Notes: generated from the sequence alone by a model not told the origin. A DNA stretch of 62,397 nt from CAYRIY01 sp964424335 (GCA_964424335.1 CAYRIY010000007.1:1-62397), one strand, 5' to 3'. Numbered from the stretch's first letter, positions 42,820 through 51,482 are shown. A program made the numbers and translations.

Positions 42820-43722
42820 TCAAGCCGAGTCGCCGATGCGGTCCGGAAAGGTCAGCTCCGCCACGGCTGACTTGTCGAGGTCGCCCTTGCCCAGCCGAAC
42901 GAGCCGCTCGAACTGCTCCTTGGTCGCTCTGGCGAGCGGGAGCGCAAGGCCTGCCTGAGATGCGAGGGCGAGGGCGATGCCGGAATCTTTGGCGGCGTGA
43001 GCCGCTGAGAAGTAGCAGTCGTGGTCTCGATTTTGCATGTCTTCCCCGTCTGTCTCGAGGACCCGTGAGGCGGCGCCCGTCTGAGAAAAGACCTCCCTCA
43101 ACATCGCCAGGTCAAGGCCGAGGGCTTGGCCGAGTCCAAGCCCTTCCGCCAGGGCCGCCGTATTGATGTTCATCACCATGTTGACGAGCGCCTTTACTTT
43201 GGCTGCCGTCCCGGCCGGCCCGAGGTAACGCATGGAGCTGCTCATCTTTAGGAGGACGGGCTCCGCCCGCCGGAACGCCTCGGGCTTGCCTGCGCACATG
43301 AGGTAGAGCGTTCCCGCCCGAGCTTGGGGAATGCTACTTGCCATGCAGGCTTCGACGCTCATCGCGCCGACTTCGCCCGTGCGCGCTTCCACCTCGACAT
43401 GCACGTTGGGAGAGACGGTTGCGCAGTTGATAAAGAGCCTGCCGCCTGCGCCTGCAAGCAGGGAGTCGCCCTCGCGGGCGTAGATCCGGTGCATGGCTTG
43501 ATCGTCGGGCACGACGGTGATGACGATGTCCGAGGCTTGCGTCACATGCGCGAGCTCTTCTGCAGCTTCGCTTCCGAGCTCGGATGCGAGTGACTTCGCA
43601 AGGCCCCGATCGACATCGTATACGGAAGTAATCCGGTAGCCGACGTCCTGCAGCCGACGGGCGATGTTCGCGCCCATGCGCCCAACTCCAACGACTCCGA
43701 TGCGATCGTTTTGCAAACCCAT
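42820..43722 (-). CDS. NAD-binding 3-hydroxyisobutyrate/tartronate-semialdehyde reductase-like dehydrogenase
   Basis: A 300-residue beta-hydroxyacid dehydrogenase: GVVGVGRMGANIARRL (about 9-24) nucleotide motif, the TVSPNVHVEV stretch near the substrate site, GPAGTAAKVKALVNM containing the catalytic Lys, and the C-terminal KDSGIALALAS helix. Family members reduce tartronate semialdehyde or oxidise 3-hydroxyisobutyrate; with the uronate/aldarate genes on the other strand, tartronate semialdehyde reductase is an attractive guess, because it completes the aldarate route. Convergent with the uronate-dehydrogenase-like gene (7 nt apart). Start ATG 43722 with a GGAGGCATCGAG site. Confidence 0.87.
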   Translation of the reverse strand: MGLQNDRIGVVGVGRMGANIARRLQDVGYRITSVYDVDRGLAKSLASELGSEAAEELAHVTQASDIVITVVPDDQAMHRIYAREGDSLLAGAGGRLFINCATVSPNVHVEVEARTGEVGAMSVEACMASSIPQARAGTLYLMCAGKPEAFRRAEPVLLKMSSSMRYLGPAGTAAKVKALVNMVMNINTAALAEGLGLGQALGLDLAMLREVFSQTGAASRVLETDGEDMQNRDHDCYFSAAHAAKDSGIALALASQAGLALPLARATKEQFERLVRLGKGDLDKSAVAELTFPDRIGDSA

Positions 43723-43839
43723 CTCGATGCCTCCCGTGAACTTGCTGCTTCGACCTGACCACGAGCGTTTGAATACTCTTAATTCCGTAGCGTCGCAAGG
43801 CGCTCCTTTGATTTCGATGCCAAAAATTGCAAAGTGCCA

Positions 43840-43856
43840 CCCACTTGGCCGCCCGA
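43840..43856 (+). repeat. Dispersed hairpin repeat, copy R2, cut by a scaffold gap
   Basis: CCCACTTGGCCGCCCGA is identical to the same stretch in copy R3 (46409-46425) and to the reverse complement of R1 (19011-19027). The sequence after it is the 100-N gap, so the assembler apparently lost the path inside this repeat. Confidence 0.75.
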
Positions 43857-43956
43857 NNNNNNNNNNNNNNNNNNNNNNNNNNNNNNNNNNNNNNNNNNNN
43901 NNNNNNNNNNNNNNNNNNNNNNNNNNNNNNNNNNNNNNNNNNNNNNNNNNNNNNNN
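43857..43956. other. Assembly gap (100 N) inside a repeat
   Basis: Unlike the other two gaps, the flanks do not overlap: the left edge is the repeat core and the right edge (GCGCTTGGGCGGGAGG) is partly complementary to it (a possible closing arm CTTGGGCGGG). The true gap length is unknown. Confidence 0.9.
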
Positions 43957-44065
43957 GCGCTTGGGCGGGAGGAAAGGAAAAGTCGATGCTCTCGACCAAT
44001 ACTAAGTTATTGCATAATTGGCGCGGAATTCTCGGCTGAAACGGGTCCGAAAGAGGTGGGGGTCG

Positions 44066-44920
44066 GTGCTTCCAAACGTACTGGTGCCGCCGATCGATCA
44101 AAGCTTGTTAGATCCGTCGGGGAGGATCCTTCACAAGCAGGTCCACGAGACAGGGTACACGGTGGACATCGTCTCGAGCCCCGGAACAAGGATGCCCCAT
44201 CGCCATCGAGGCTTAGAGCTGGTCTTTGTACACGGCGGCCTCGCGGTCTGGTGGGTTGGAGACGAGTTTCAGATCCTCGTTCCCGGCGATGTCCTGGTCT
44301 TTGAGGCAGAGGAGTACCACTCGAGCCGCCCGGTCAACGGCAGTTACCTGCGGACCACGATTCACGTCATCCCCGACGCCTTCGATCTGGCGGCGGCGTA
44401 CCGCATCACGCTAAACGGCAAGGTGGCCCAGCGCGTGCGCTTGCCTGAAGCGGCCGCGCCGAGAGTGTTCCGATCGATCTGCTCGCTCAGGGAGAGCAAG
44501 GGGAGGGCGGGCGAGCGCGCTCGGGTCCAAAGCGACATTGCCAGGATCGTAAGCGAGATCGAAGAGGCGGCGGCTCGCCCTAGGGAATCGGCGCTGCACC
44601 CGGTTTTGCAGGAGACGCTCCAATACATGATCGACCGCGTCGATAGCGAGGAGACGATCGAAGATTTGGCTCTCCGGTTTTACGTCTCCAAGGGGCATCT
44701 GCATCACCTCTTCCGCACGTACCTTGGGTGTTCGCCTGTACAGATGTGGCAGGTGATCAAGATGGAGCGCACATGCCACCGGCTGCTTGGCGGGGAGCGC
44801 AGCGTCGCCGAATTGGCGTCGGACACGGGTTTTGCAACGAGGCGTGGCTTTCAACGGGCATTCAAAAAAGTCATCGGCGTCTCCGTCGAGACGTACAAGC
44901 AAAGGCTCGAACGCATCTGA
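44066..44920 (+). CDS. AraC-family transcriptional regulator with cupin sensor
   Basis: A 284-residue regulator: N-terminal cupin-like sugar-binding domain (MPHRHRGLELVFVHGG, VPGDVLVFEAEEYHS) and C-terminal double HTH (about 190-280; DLALRFYVSKGHLHHLFRTYLG and ELASDTGFATRRGFQRAFKKVIG). It is 114 nt upstream of a sugar-binding-protein gene on the same strand, so it probably activates it. I choose the GTG at 44066, since GAGGTGGG lies about 7 nt upstream; the open frame extends further into AT-rich intergenic sequence. Confidence 0.9.
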   Translation: MLPNVLVPPIDQSLLDPSGRILHKQVHETGYTVDIVSSPGTRMPHRHRGLELVFVHGGLAVWWVGDEFQILVPGDVLVFEAEEYHSSRPVNGSYLRTTIHVIPDAFDLAAAYRITLNGKVAQRVRLPEAAAPRVFRSICSLRESKGRAGERARVQSDIARIVSEIEEAAARPRESALHPVLQETLQYMIDRVDSEETIEDLALRFYVSKGHLHHLFRTYLGCSPVQMWQVIKMERTCHRLLGGERSVAELASDTGFATRRGFQRAFKKVIGVSVETYKQRLERI

Positions 44921-45034
44921 TTTTTCGTCGCAGGCAAAGGCCCTGCCCAGTCACAAATACCTTCCAAGCATCGCCGCCTTTGGCAATCGCTGTCGCATCG
45001 GGCGGCGCAACACGAATTCAGGGAGGTATGTGCA

Positions 45035-46327
45035 GTGAAGTGGACAAAGAGCCTCGGACTTTCGTGCGTTTTGATCGCTCTCTTGGTCCTTGGAAGTGTT
45101 GTCCATGCCCAACAAGTTACCATTCAGTTTCAGTACCGCAGCAGCAGCGCCCGCGACGCGGCCGTCTACGCGTGGATCGAAGAATTTGAAAAGCTGCATC
45201 CTCACATCAACGTCGAGTATTACCCCGCCCCCGACGGCTATCAGGACAGGACGCTCGTCTCCTGGGCGAGCGGCACCGGCCCCGACGTGAGCGAGATGTG
45301 GGGCGACTGGGCGCAAGATTACGCGAGAGCTGGGGCGCTCATGGATCTTCGTCCCTATGTGGCACGGGATTTCACCGCCCAGGAGATCGCGGACTTCTAC
45401 CCCGTAGCATGGGATGCGTCCTTCCTCAAGGTCGGCAATAACGCCGGCATCCAGTTTCGCATTCCGCGCTACATGATCACCACCGTCTACTACTACAACG
45501 AGGACCTCATCAATGAGGCCGGGTTGGTCACGCCCACCCAGCTCGAGGCTGAGGGCAACTGGACCTACGCCACGATGCGCGACCTTGCCCGCAAGCTCAC
45601 CAAGTCGACCAACGCCGACACGATCACGCAATACGGCTTTACGAATGACAACGACGCGTGGCGGCGTTTGAGCGTGTGGGTGCGGGCGTTTGGCGGGGAG
45701 TTTTTCAACCCCGAGGATCCGACCGACTTCACCGGCGACTCCGCAGAAGCCATCGAAGCGATCACGTTCCTGGAAGAAATGATCTGGAACGATATGAGCA
45801 TGTCTCCGGTGTTTAGCCGCGAAGGCTTTGAAGCGGGCACGGTGGCGATGATGGAAGAGGGCAACCACGCCGTCATGGCCCGGTACCATGCGAGTATCCA
45901 AGATAGCTTCAAGTGGAATTTGGCGCCGGTGCCCGTCGGGCCGGCGGGCCGCGGGTCGTACACCGGCGACGACGGCTTTGTGATCTGGAGGGATACGCCT
46001 CATCCGGACGAGGCATGGGAGTTCGTGAAGTTCCTCACGTCCAAGCGGGGACAGGAGATCGCAGCTCAATACGAGGGGCTCGCTCCGGTCCGTCTCTCGG
46101 CCTTCCCATTCTACCAAAGCCTCGCCGAGCAGTATGACCTCGGCGTCCTCATGACCAACATGGCGGACGCAGGCGCGCCGGTCTCCAGCTACGCCGTCGG
46201 CGACGTCGGCGAGATCGGCCGGTTGCTCGATGGGACGCTCAAGGCCGTCCTCGAGCGCGGCGAAAACTCGTACGCCCAAGCAGTTCGCGAGATCGCACCG
46301 GTCATCGAGGCCCTGGCAAGGCAGTAA
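45035..46327 (+). CDS. Extracellular sugar-binding protein, ABC family 1 (orphan)
   Basis: A 430-residue periplasmic binding protein. The signal peptide (about 1-26) ends SVVHAQ; the Cys in it is inside the hydrophobic core and not a lipobox. Family stretches: WIEEFEKLHPHINVEYYP, SGTGPDVSEMWGDWA, DGFVIWRDTPHPDEAWEFVKFL. GTG start, with GGGAGG 8 nt upstream. It follows the AraC-type gene and is followed by a hairpin and repeat R3, then an oxidoreductase gene; no permease genes lie in between. Confidence 0.92.
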   Translation: MKWTKSLGLSCVLIALLVLGSVVHAQQVTIQFQYRSSSARDAAVYAWIEEFEKLHPHINVEYYPAPDGYQDRTLVSWASGTGPDVSEMWGDWAQDYARAGALMDLRPYVARDFTAQEIADFYPVAWDASFLKVGNNAGIQFRIPRYMITTVYYYNEDLINEAGLVTPTQLEAEGNWTYATMRDLARKLTKSTNADTITQYGFTNDNDAWRRLSVWVRAFGGEFFNPEDPTDFTGDSAEAIEAITFLEEMIWNDMSMSPVFSREGFEAGTVAMMEEGNHAVMARYHASIQDSFKWNLAPVPVGPAGRGSYTGDDGFVIWRDTPHPDEAWEFVKFLTSKRGQEIAAQYEGLAPVRLSAFPFYQSLAEQYDLGVLMTNMADAGAPVSSYAVGDVGEIGRLLDGTLKAVLERGENSYAQAVREIAPVIEALARQ

Positions 46328-46349
46328 CGCTCCTTAACGAGCACAATGT

Positions 46350-46374
46350 GGTCCCGGTCGCCCTGACCGGGACC
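46350..46374 (+). terminator. Hairpin after the sugar-binding-protein gene
   Basis: Perfect 10-bp stem GGTCCCGGTC/GACCGGGACC with a 5-nt loop, 23 nt after the stop. There is no U-run; it may stabilise the 3-prime end of the mRNA or reduce read-through. Confidence 0.65.
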
Positions 46375-46408
46375 GCACGCCGCATGCCAACGGAATTTCT
46401 AGTCAAAA

Positions 46409-46444
46409 CCCACTTGGCCGCCCGACCCAATCTGCCCGGGCGGC
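46409..46444 (+). repeat. Dispersed hairpin repeat, copy R3
   Basis: CCCACTTGGCCGCCCGACC (46409-46427) is the repeat core. GCCGCCCG (46417-46424) pairs with CGGGCGGC (46437-46444), followed by GTTTCCTT, so it can act as a terminator. As in R1 a GGAATTTC octamer lies near the core (46391-46398 here, 18972-18979 in R1), which suggests a longer element of common origin. Confidence 0.7.
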
Positions 46445-46495
46445 GTTTCCTTATCTAAGAGACTTAGCAAAGATCGCGGGAGGCTGCTGCAGGTC

Positions 46496-47815
46496 ATGAA
46501 GAAGGTTCGCTATTGCATGGTTGGAATGGGCCACCGGGGAGTCGGGATGTACGGCGTCCCGTTAGTGAAGGAGTATGCGGACGTCGCCGAGGTGGTCGGC
46601 ATCTGCGACATCAATCCGACGCGCCTTGCCCTTGCCAAGCGGGCGATGGGCGGGAATGTGCGCGAGTTTACCGACTTTGCGGAGATGATGCGCTCCGTCG
46701 ACTGCGACTCGGTGATCGTTACGACTAAGGACGCAACGCATCACGACTTCATCATCCACGCTCTGCAAAGCGGCCGGAATGCGATCACGGAGAAGCCGAT
46801 GACCATCGATGACGAAAAGTGCCGCCAAATCCTCGCCGCCGAAAGGGCGAGCGGCAAGTCCGTGCGCGTCACCTTTAACTATCGGTACGGGCCGTATCCG
46901 ACGAGAATCAAGGAACTCCTCGCTCAAGGCGTGATCGGCGACGTTGTCTCGGTCGATTTTCACTGGTTTTTGGACACCGTGCACGGCGCTGACTACTTTC
47001 GCAGGTGGCATCGGCAAAAGGAGAACTCCGGCGGGCTCTTCGTACACAAGGCGACGCACCACTTCGACCTCGTCAACTGGTGGCTCGCAGACGAACCGGA
47101 GACGGTTTACGCCAAGGGAACTCGGCGCGTGTACGGCCCTACTCGAGAAGAACGGGGCGAGCGGTGCCTAACGTGTTCGCATCAGGAGACGTGCGAGTTT
47201 TACCTCGACCTGCAAAAAAGTGACGAACTGCGCAACATGTACCTGGAGGCGGAGTCGGACGACGGGTACATTCGGGACGGCTGCGTTTTCAGCGAGGAGA
47301 TCGACGTCGAGGACACGATGGCGGCCCTCGTCACATACCGTGGCGGGGCGCACATGACGTACACACTCCATGCTCATATGCCGTTTGAGGGGTGGCGGAT
47401 CGCGTTCAACGGCACGAAAGGGCGCTTGGAGGCCGGGGCCGCCGAGCGGTACGTGCCCGAAGAGACGCGGAATTTCGAGGCCAGGACGAAGGCCCGAAAA
47501 AGGATCGATCCATGGCGGGCCGCCCAAGGGGACCTCCGGCCGGCCGAGAATGAGATCAGAATCTACCCGATGTTTGGCGGGGTCCAGGTCGAGCGATTGC
47601 CAGAAGCGGCCGGCGGTCACGGTGGGGGCGACACACGGCTGAGGGATATGCTCTTTCGGCCCGGCGTCCCGGACCCATTGGGGCATGCGGCGGGGAGCCG
47701 GGCCGGAGCGATGTCGATCTTGGTAGGCGTCGCGGCCAATCGATCGATCGAGACCGGGAGCCCCGTGTCCGTATCGAGTCTGCTTGGGCCATACGCCGAA
47801 AAGGCGGTTGTGTAA
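46496..47815 (+). CDS. Gfo/Idh/MocA family oxidoreductase with a four-Cys insertion
   Basis: A 439-residue NAD(P)-dependent oxidoreductase, longer than usual (about 340-380). MVGMGHRGVGM (about 8-18) is the dinucleotide loop, TEKPMTI (about 99-105) the family EKP motif. The central part carries Cys224-x2-Cys227, Cys233 and Cys263 in an inserted stretch (RCLTCSHQETC) that could bind a metal; such insertions are seen in one Gfo/Idh/MocA subgroup. It has HKATHHFDLVNWW, a family-typical stretch with His. ATG start behind GGGAGG (13 nt). Possibly co-transcribed with the binding protein but separated by two hairpins. Confidence 0.9.
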   Translation: MKKVRYCMVGMGHRGVGMYGVPLVKEYADVAEVVGICDINPTRLALAKRAMGGNVREFTDFAEMMRSVDCDSVIVTTKDATHHDFIIHALQSGRNAITEKPMTIDDEKCRQILAAERASGKSVRVTFNYRYGPYPTRIKELLAQGVIGDVVSVDFHWFLDTVHGADYFRRWHRQKENSGGLFVHKATHHFDLVNWWLADEPETVYAKGTRRVYGPTREERGERCLTCSHQETCEFYLDLQKSDELRNMYLEAESDDGYIRDGCVFSEEIDVEDTMAALVTYRGGAHMTYTLHAHMPFEGWRIAFNGTKGRLEAGAAERYVPEETRNFEARTKARKRIDPWRAAQGDLRPAENEIRIYPMFGGVQVERLPEAAGGHGGGDTRLRDMLFRPGVPDPLGHAAGSRAGAMSILVGVAANRSIETGSPVSVSSLLGPYAEKAVV

Positions 47816-47827
47816 CGCCTAGGCGGC

Positions 47828-48262
47828 CTACAACCGAAAGGTCACCACGAGGATCGTCGCCAGGACGCCTGCTCCGACGCCGAGCATCGTGCGGTTCAGT
47901 CGCTTGAGCAGCGCGGCGCGCTCGTCGGCCGCAGCGCGGTCAACCTTTCGCATCTGCCATGTCAAAAGAGCGACGGAGATCAAGGCGACCATTCCTCCGA
48001 ACTGCTCCATGAACGTGAGCCAAAAGGGCTTGGACTGGCCGACCAGCCCGAGCTGGACCATCATCCCGATGCCCGAAAGGAGCACGATGAGCGAACTAGG
48101 GTTGATGACCTTGCGCACCACGGAGCGCGTCGTTCCGTATACGATCGATAGCGCCTCGGGATTGTTCGGAGCGATCTCTCGGCGGTTGAGTATGTAGAGC
48201 GTTACCAATGAGCCGAGCCACAGTGCGACGCTGGAAATGTGGAGGAAGAGCAATGGGCGCAT
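47828..48262 (-). CDS. Four-helix membrane protein, DUF2269/CopD-like
   Basis: A 144-residue membrane protein with four predicted helices (about 5-23, 54-73, 83-103, 122-142). The N-terminus (LLFLHISSVALWLGSLVTLYIL) with a His and Trp in the first helix resembles DUF2269 and the CopD/YozB-type proteins that often bind heme or copper; the function is not established. The ATG follows the PadR stop directly (TAAATG), with GGAGG in the end of the padR gene, so it is translated with it. Confidence 0.65.
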   Translation of the reverse strand: MRPLLFLHISSVALWLGSLVTLYILNRREIAPNNPEALSIVYGTTRSVVRKVINPSSLIVLLSGIGMMVQLGLVGQSKPFWLTFMEQFGGMVALISVALLTWQMRKVDRAAADERAALLKRLNRTMLGVGAGVLATILVVTFRL

Positions 48263-48814
48263 TTATGGGGATGCCTCCTGGTTGTTGAGTTTGTTTATTG
48301 CGGTCTTGAGCCACGCGCGCTCTGCCTCCAAGAGCGCGATCGTCCGCTCGACCGTAAAGTCGACGCCGCTCGCGCGGGCGTGCTTTGGCATTTGTTTGAG
48401 CTCAGCAATGCGCTTGGCGATCTTTTCGTCCCTAGCTTGTAACAGCGACATGCTCTCCTCGGTCGAGAGGTAGTCCAAAAACATGATGGCGATGTCGCTC
48501 GATCGAGGGGCGTCGTCCAAGTCCGCGATCTTGCGGCGCAGGAGGGTGTAGAAGGCCTCCTGCCCCTCCTTGGTAATCGAATACTCTTTACGAGGAGGCC
48601 GGTTGCCGACGGTCTTTGTCGACATGGTGACCAGCCCTTGTCGGTGCATGCGGTCGAGGAGCGCGTAGGCGGTGGACCGCTTCATGCTGGAGACGCGCCC
48701 CATGTTTTGCTCGATAAATTCGTTGATCTCGTAGCCGTGGCGACTTTGCGCCGAGAGCAGGCCTAAGAGGAGCAGGTGGCGCTCGTCCAAAGAAGGTGCC
48801 CCCGTGTCAATCAT
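48263..48814 (-). CDS. PadR-family transcriptional regulator
   Basis: A 183-residue repressor-type regulator: N-terminal winged helix (LLLLGLLSAQSRHGYEINEF, SMKRSTAYALLDRMHRQGLV, KEYSITKEGQEAFYTLL) and a C-terminal helical dimerisation part (about 105-180). It shares an operon with the four-helix membrane protein, which it may control. Its promoter contains a palindrome TAGTCAT-GA-ATGACTA between the -35 and -10, so it is very likely self-regulated. The ATG at 48814 is only about 4 nt from the predicted transcription start, so the mRNA may be leaderless. Confidence 0.9.
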   Translation of the reverse strand: MIDTGAPSLDERHLLLLGLLSAQSRHGYEINEFIEQNMGRVSSMKRSTAYALLDRMHRQGLVTMSTKTVGNRPPRKEYSITKEGQEAFYTLLRRKIADLDDAPRSSDIAIMFLDYLSTEESMSLLQARDEKIAKRIAELKQMPKHARASGVDFTVERTIALLEAERAWLKTAINKLNNQEASP

Positions 48815-48855
48815 TAGTCATAATCATATTAGTCATGAATGACTATAGCGGTCAA
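48814..48855 (-). promoter_or_regulatory. padR promoter with embedded palindromic operator
   Basis: On the minus strand TTGACC (-35, 48855-48850), 18-nt spacer, TAATAT (-10, 48831-48826). The palindrome TAGTCAT-GA-ATGACTA (48830-48845) lies in the spacer; its half-site TTAGTCAT is repeated at 48814-48821, overlapping the start codon, 15 nt from the copy at 48829-48836. This is a good candidate for PadR autoregulation, and the divergent sulfatase gene may be controlled too. Confidence 0.7.
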
Positions 48856-48963
48856 GAGAAAAGATCCGACTCCTTCCTCGGAAAAGACGGGATTTTGCGA
48901 TTGGTTCGTGAAGATTCAAGCCAGATTTACGAAACTACAACGACAAAGGGGTCAAGGATCTCC

Positions 48964-50481
48964 ATGAGCGCAAAGCGCCCCAACATACTCTTGATCACTA
49001 GCGATCAGCAGCACTGGAACACGCTCGGCATCACCAATCCTCAGATCAAGACTCCGAGCCTCGACCGCCTGGCCAAGGACGGGACGCTCTTTGAGCGGGC
49101 GTACTGTCCCAACCCTACGTGTTCGCCGACCAGGGCATCGATCATCACGGGAAAGTATCCGAGCCAACACGGTTGCTACTCCCTCGGCACAAAGCTGCCC
49201 GAGCGTGAGCGCACCGTTGGCGAAGACTTCTCTCGAGCAGGCTACAAAACGGCCCTGGTCGGAAAGGCGCACTTTCAACCGCTCCAATCGACGGACGAGT
49301 ACCCGTCGCTCGAGTCGTACCCCATCATGCAGGACCTCGACTTTTGGCGGGAGTTTCACGGTCCGTTTTACGGGTTTGATCACGTAGAGCTCGCCCGCAA
49401 CCACGCCGACGAGGCCCACGTCGGGCAGCACTACGCTCTTTGGATGGAGGAAAAAGGCTTCACATCTTGGCGCGATTGTTTTCGAAAGCCTACCGGGACG
49501 GCCGATCCGCAGTACGGGCGGTGGAACATTCCCGAAGAGTTTCATTACAACGCCTGGATCGCCGAGCGGACCAACGCCCTGCTCGAGTCGTACAACGACG
49601 AAGGCGCCCCGTTCTTTCTGTGGGCGAGCTTCTTTGACCCGCATCCGCCCTATCTCGCGCCCGATCCCTGGCATGCGATGTACGATCCGGACTCGATCGA
49701 GTTGGTCCTCGGCAAGCCCGGCGAACACGACAAAAACCCGCCGCACTTTCAGTTGACGCAAACCCCAAAGCCCGACTTCAGCCCGTGGAAGGAGGAGCCA
49801 TACGGACTGCACGGGCTGCACTCCCACCTGCGAGACGAGGCGAAGCTGCGGCAAGATGTCGCCATCTACTACGGCATGACAAGCCTGCTCGACAAGTACG
49901 TGGGGGTCATCCTCGACCGACTGGAAGCGCTTGGACTCGCGGACGATACGATCGTGGTTTTTACGTCCGATCACGGACACTTCTACGGACAGCACGGATT
50001 GATTGCCAAGGGTCCCTTTCACTACGAGGATCTGATTCGCGTGCCGATGATCGTGCGCTGGCCCGGAAAAGTTCCCGCAGGCCGCAAGTCCAAGGCGCTG
50101 CAATCGCTCGTCGATCTCGCGCCCACCTTTTTGAGCCTGTGCGGGATCGACGTTCCCCGCACGATGACCGGGTTTGATCAAAGCGACGTGTGGCTTGGCG
50201 ACGATCGCGCCTGCGTTGCCCGCGAGCACGTTTTGGTCGAACACCGCCATTCGCCCACGACGGTGCATGTGAAGACGTACGTGGAAGATCGTTACAAGCT
50301 TACGGTTTACTTCAACCGGGAGTACGGAGAGCTCTTTGACCTCGAGCAAGATCCGGGCGAGTTCGACAACTTGTGGGACGATCCAAGCGCGCGAGAGCTC
50401 AAGTCGGAGCTCATCAAGAAACTGCTCTTTGCTGAAATGGCCAAAGAGCCGCTGTGGATGCCGCGCATTTCGGGTGCGTGA
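48964..50481 (+). CDS. Sulfatase (alkaline-phosphatase-fold type I)
   Basis: A 505-residue enzyme. The signature CSPTRASIITG begins at Cys53, the residue converted to formylglycine by a separate maturase. Metal ligands are visible in TSDQQ (about 12-16, Asp14) and in FTSDHGHFYGQHG (about 335-347). The C-terminus (GELFDLEQDPGEFDNLW) is family-typical. It hydrolyses sulfate esters, perhaps of a sulfated sugar; the substrate is unknown. I choose the ATG at 48964 (AAGG upstream); the open frame before it reads as noncoding and crosses the PadR operator. No signal peptide, so probably cytoplasmic. No maturase gene is seen in the window. Confidence 0.9.
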   Translation: MSAKRPNILLITSDQQHWNTLGITNPQIKTPSLDRLAKDGTLFERAYCPNPTCSPTRASIITGKYPSQHGCYSLGTKLPERERTVGEDFSRAGYKTALVGKAHFQPLQSTDEYPSLESYPIMQDLDFWREFHGPFYGFDHVELARNHADEAHVGQHYALWMEEKGFTSWRDCFRKPTGTADPQYGRWNIPEEFHYNAWIAERTNALLESYNDEGAPFFLWASFFDPHPPYLAPDPWHAMYDPDSIELVLGKPGEHDKNPPHFQLTQTPKPDFSPWKEEPYGLHGLHSHLRDEAKLRQDVAIYYGMTSLLDKYVGVILDRLEALGLADDTIVVFTSDHGHFYGQHGLIAKGPFHYEDLIRVPMIVRWPGKVPAGRKSKALQSLVDLAPTFLSLCGIDVPRTMTGFDQSDVWLGDDRACVAREHVLVEHRHSPTTVHVKTYVEDRYKLTVYFNREYGELFDLEQDPGEFDNLWDDPSARELKSELIKKLLFAEMAKEPLWMPRISGA

Positions 50482-50545
50482 TGAGGAAACAAAGTTTTAT
50501 GACAAATCAAAAAGGGCATTAAGTTTCTTGTGAGAATGTATAGCC

Positions 50546-51397
50546 ATGAGAGAGGGGGAGTCGGACTTGCCGCCGACGACAGACGTAGAAAGGGTCATAC
50601 ATGACAATCCTTTGCTACGCCTGCGCTCGCAGGAGTCGAGCATGCACCCGTCGCTTCTCAAAGTGCGCGACGTGATCGTGCGTGACCCGGAGCGCTCCGC
50701 CGACCTCACGATCGACGCCTTGAGCGAGCGGGCGGGAGTGAGCAAGGCGACGGTCGTCCGCTTTTGTAAAGGCCTCGGATACTCGGGGTTTCGGGACTTT
50801 CGCTCCGCGCTCCTCAAAGAGACGGCAAGGCGGGAGGCGGATTTGGTCGGCGCCGAGAGGGACGAATCGGAGACGCCGATCGCCGAGCTTGTTCGCCTCA
50901 CCTTTTCGTCGCTTGACGAACTCCGGAAGATCATGGCGATGGAGCGGTTTGAGGAGGCGGTCTCCCGCCTCGAGCGAGCCCGGCAAATCGTATGGTATGG
51001 AACGGGGATGTCCGGCGCCTTGGTCGAGATGGTCGACCACCGATTCTCGCTCGCTGGATTCAACAGTCGATCGTTCTCCGAGGCGGCGCGCCTTTTGGCG
51101 GAGTCGACCCGGCTCACCGAGGAGGATGTGATCGTCTGCGTCTCGCATTCGGGCTCGACAAAGAGCGTCGTCGAGCCGATGCGAAAGGTGGTCGAGCGCA
51201 AGGCGTTCACCATCGGCGTCACCAATTTCGCCGACTCGCCGCTCGCATCGATGTGCGACCTGCTCCTTTTGACCACCGATCGGGAGTACTGGGTCGGCGG
51301 CTATCGCATCCCGTTTCGTCACAGTCAGCAATTGCTGCTCGACGCCTTGCTCTACACCATGGCGCGGCGAAAGGAGGGGTTTCATAAGAACTGGTGA
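50546..51397 (+). CDS. RpiR-family transcriptional regulator
   Basis: A 283-residue sugar-phosphate-sensing regulator: N-terminal HTH (LTIDALSERAGVSKATVVRFCKGLGYSGFRDF, about 50-85) and a SIS domain (about 130-260; VWYGTGMSGALVE, VIVCVSHSGSTKSV, FTIGVTNFADSPL). It lies between the sulfatase and a sugar-binding-protein gene, all on the plus strand, and probably controls one or both. The exact start is uncertain; ATG 50546 gives the usual family length and a GAG-rich site precedes it. Confidence 0.9.
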   Translation: MREGESDLPPTTDVERVIHDNPLLRLRSQESSMHPSLLKVRDVIVRDPERSADLTIDALSERAGVSKATVVRFCKGLGYSGFRDFRSALLKETARREADLVGAERDESETPIAELVRLTFSSLDELRKIMAMERFEEAVSRLERARQIVWYGTGMSGALVEMVDHRFSLAGFNSRSFSEAARLLAESTRLTEEDVIVCVSHSGSTKSVVEPMRKVVERKAFTIGVTNFADSPLASMCDLLLLTTDREYWVGGYRIPFRHSQQLLLDALLYTMARRKEGFHKNW

Positions 51398-51482
51398 GCG
51401 GACGGCAGTTCAAAACTTCGTGAGCGAACAGCGCCTGGGGACGCCAGCTAATCGGATTTTCTTAAAGGAGGTAGCGTCTAAA

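Larger units (their letters stand above)
43723..44065. other. Intergenic stretch holding a repeat copy and a scaffold gap
   Basis: This 343-nt divergent intergenic lies between the dehydrogenase (minus) and AraC-type (plus) genes. It contains repeat copy R2 (43840-43856), the 100-N gap (43857-43956), and probably both promoters, including an AT-rich run near 44000-44030 (ACTAAGTTATTGCATAATTGG), where CATAAT could be a -10. I see no gene in it. Confidence 0.6.

Noticed and set aside
44951..46279. A 442-codon open frame on the minus strand opposite the binding-protein gene
   Set aside because: It is antisense to a clear family-1 binding protein with signal peptide and ribosome site; long antisense frames are common in GC-rich DNA and its translation shows no domain.
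48952..50349. A 465-codon frame on the minus strand opposite the sulfatase
   Set aside because: The plus strand carries the sulfatase signature CSPTR and metal sites; the antisense frame is Arg/Val-rich without a domain or ribosome site.
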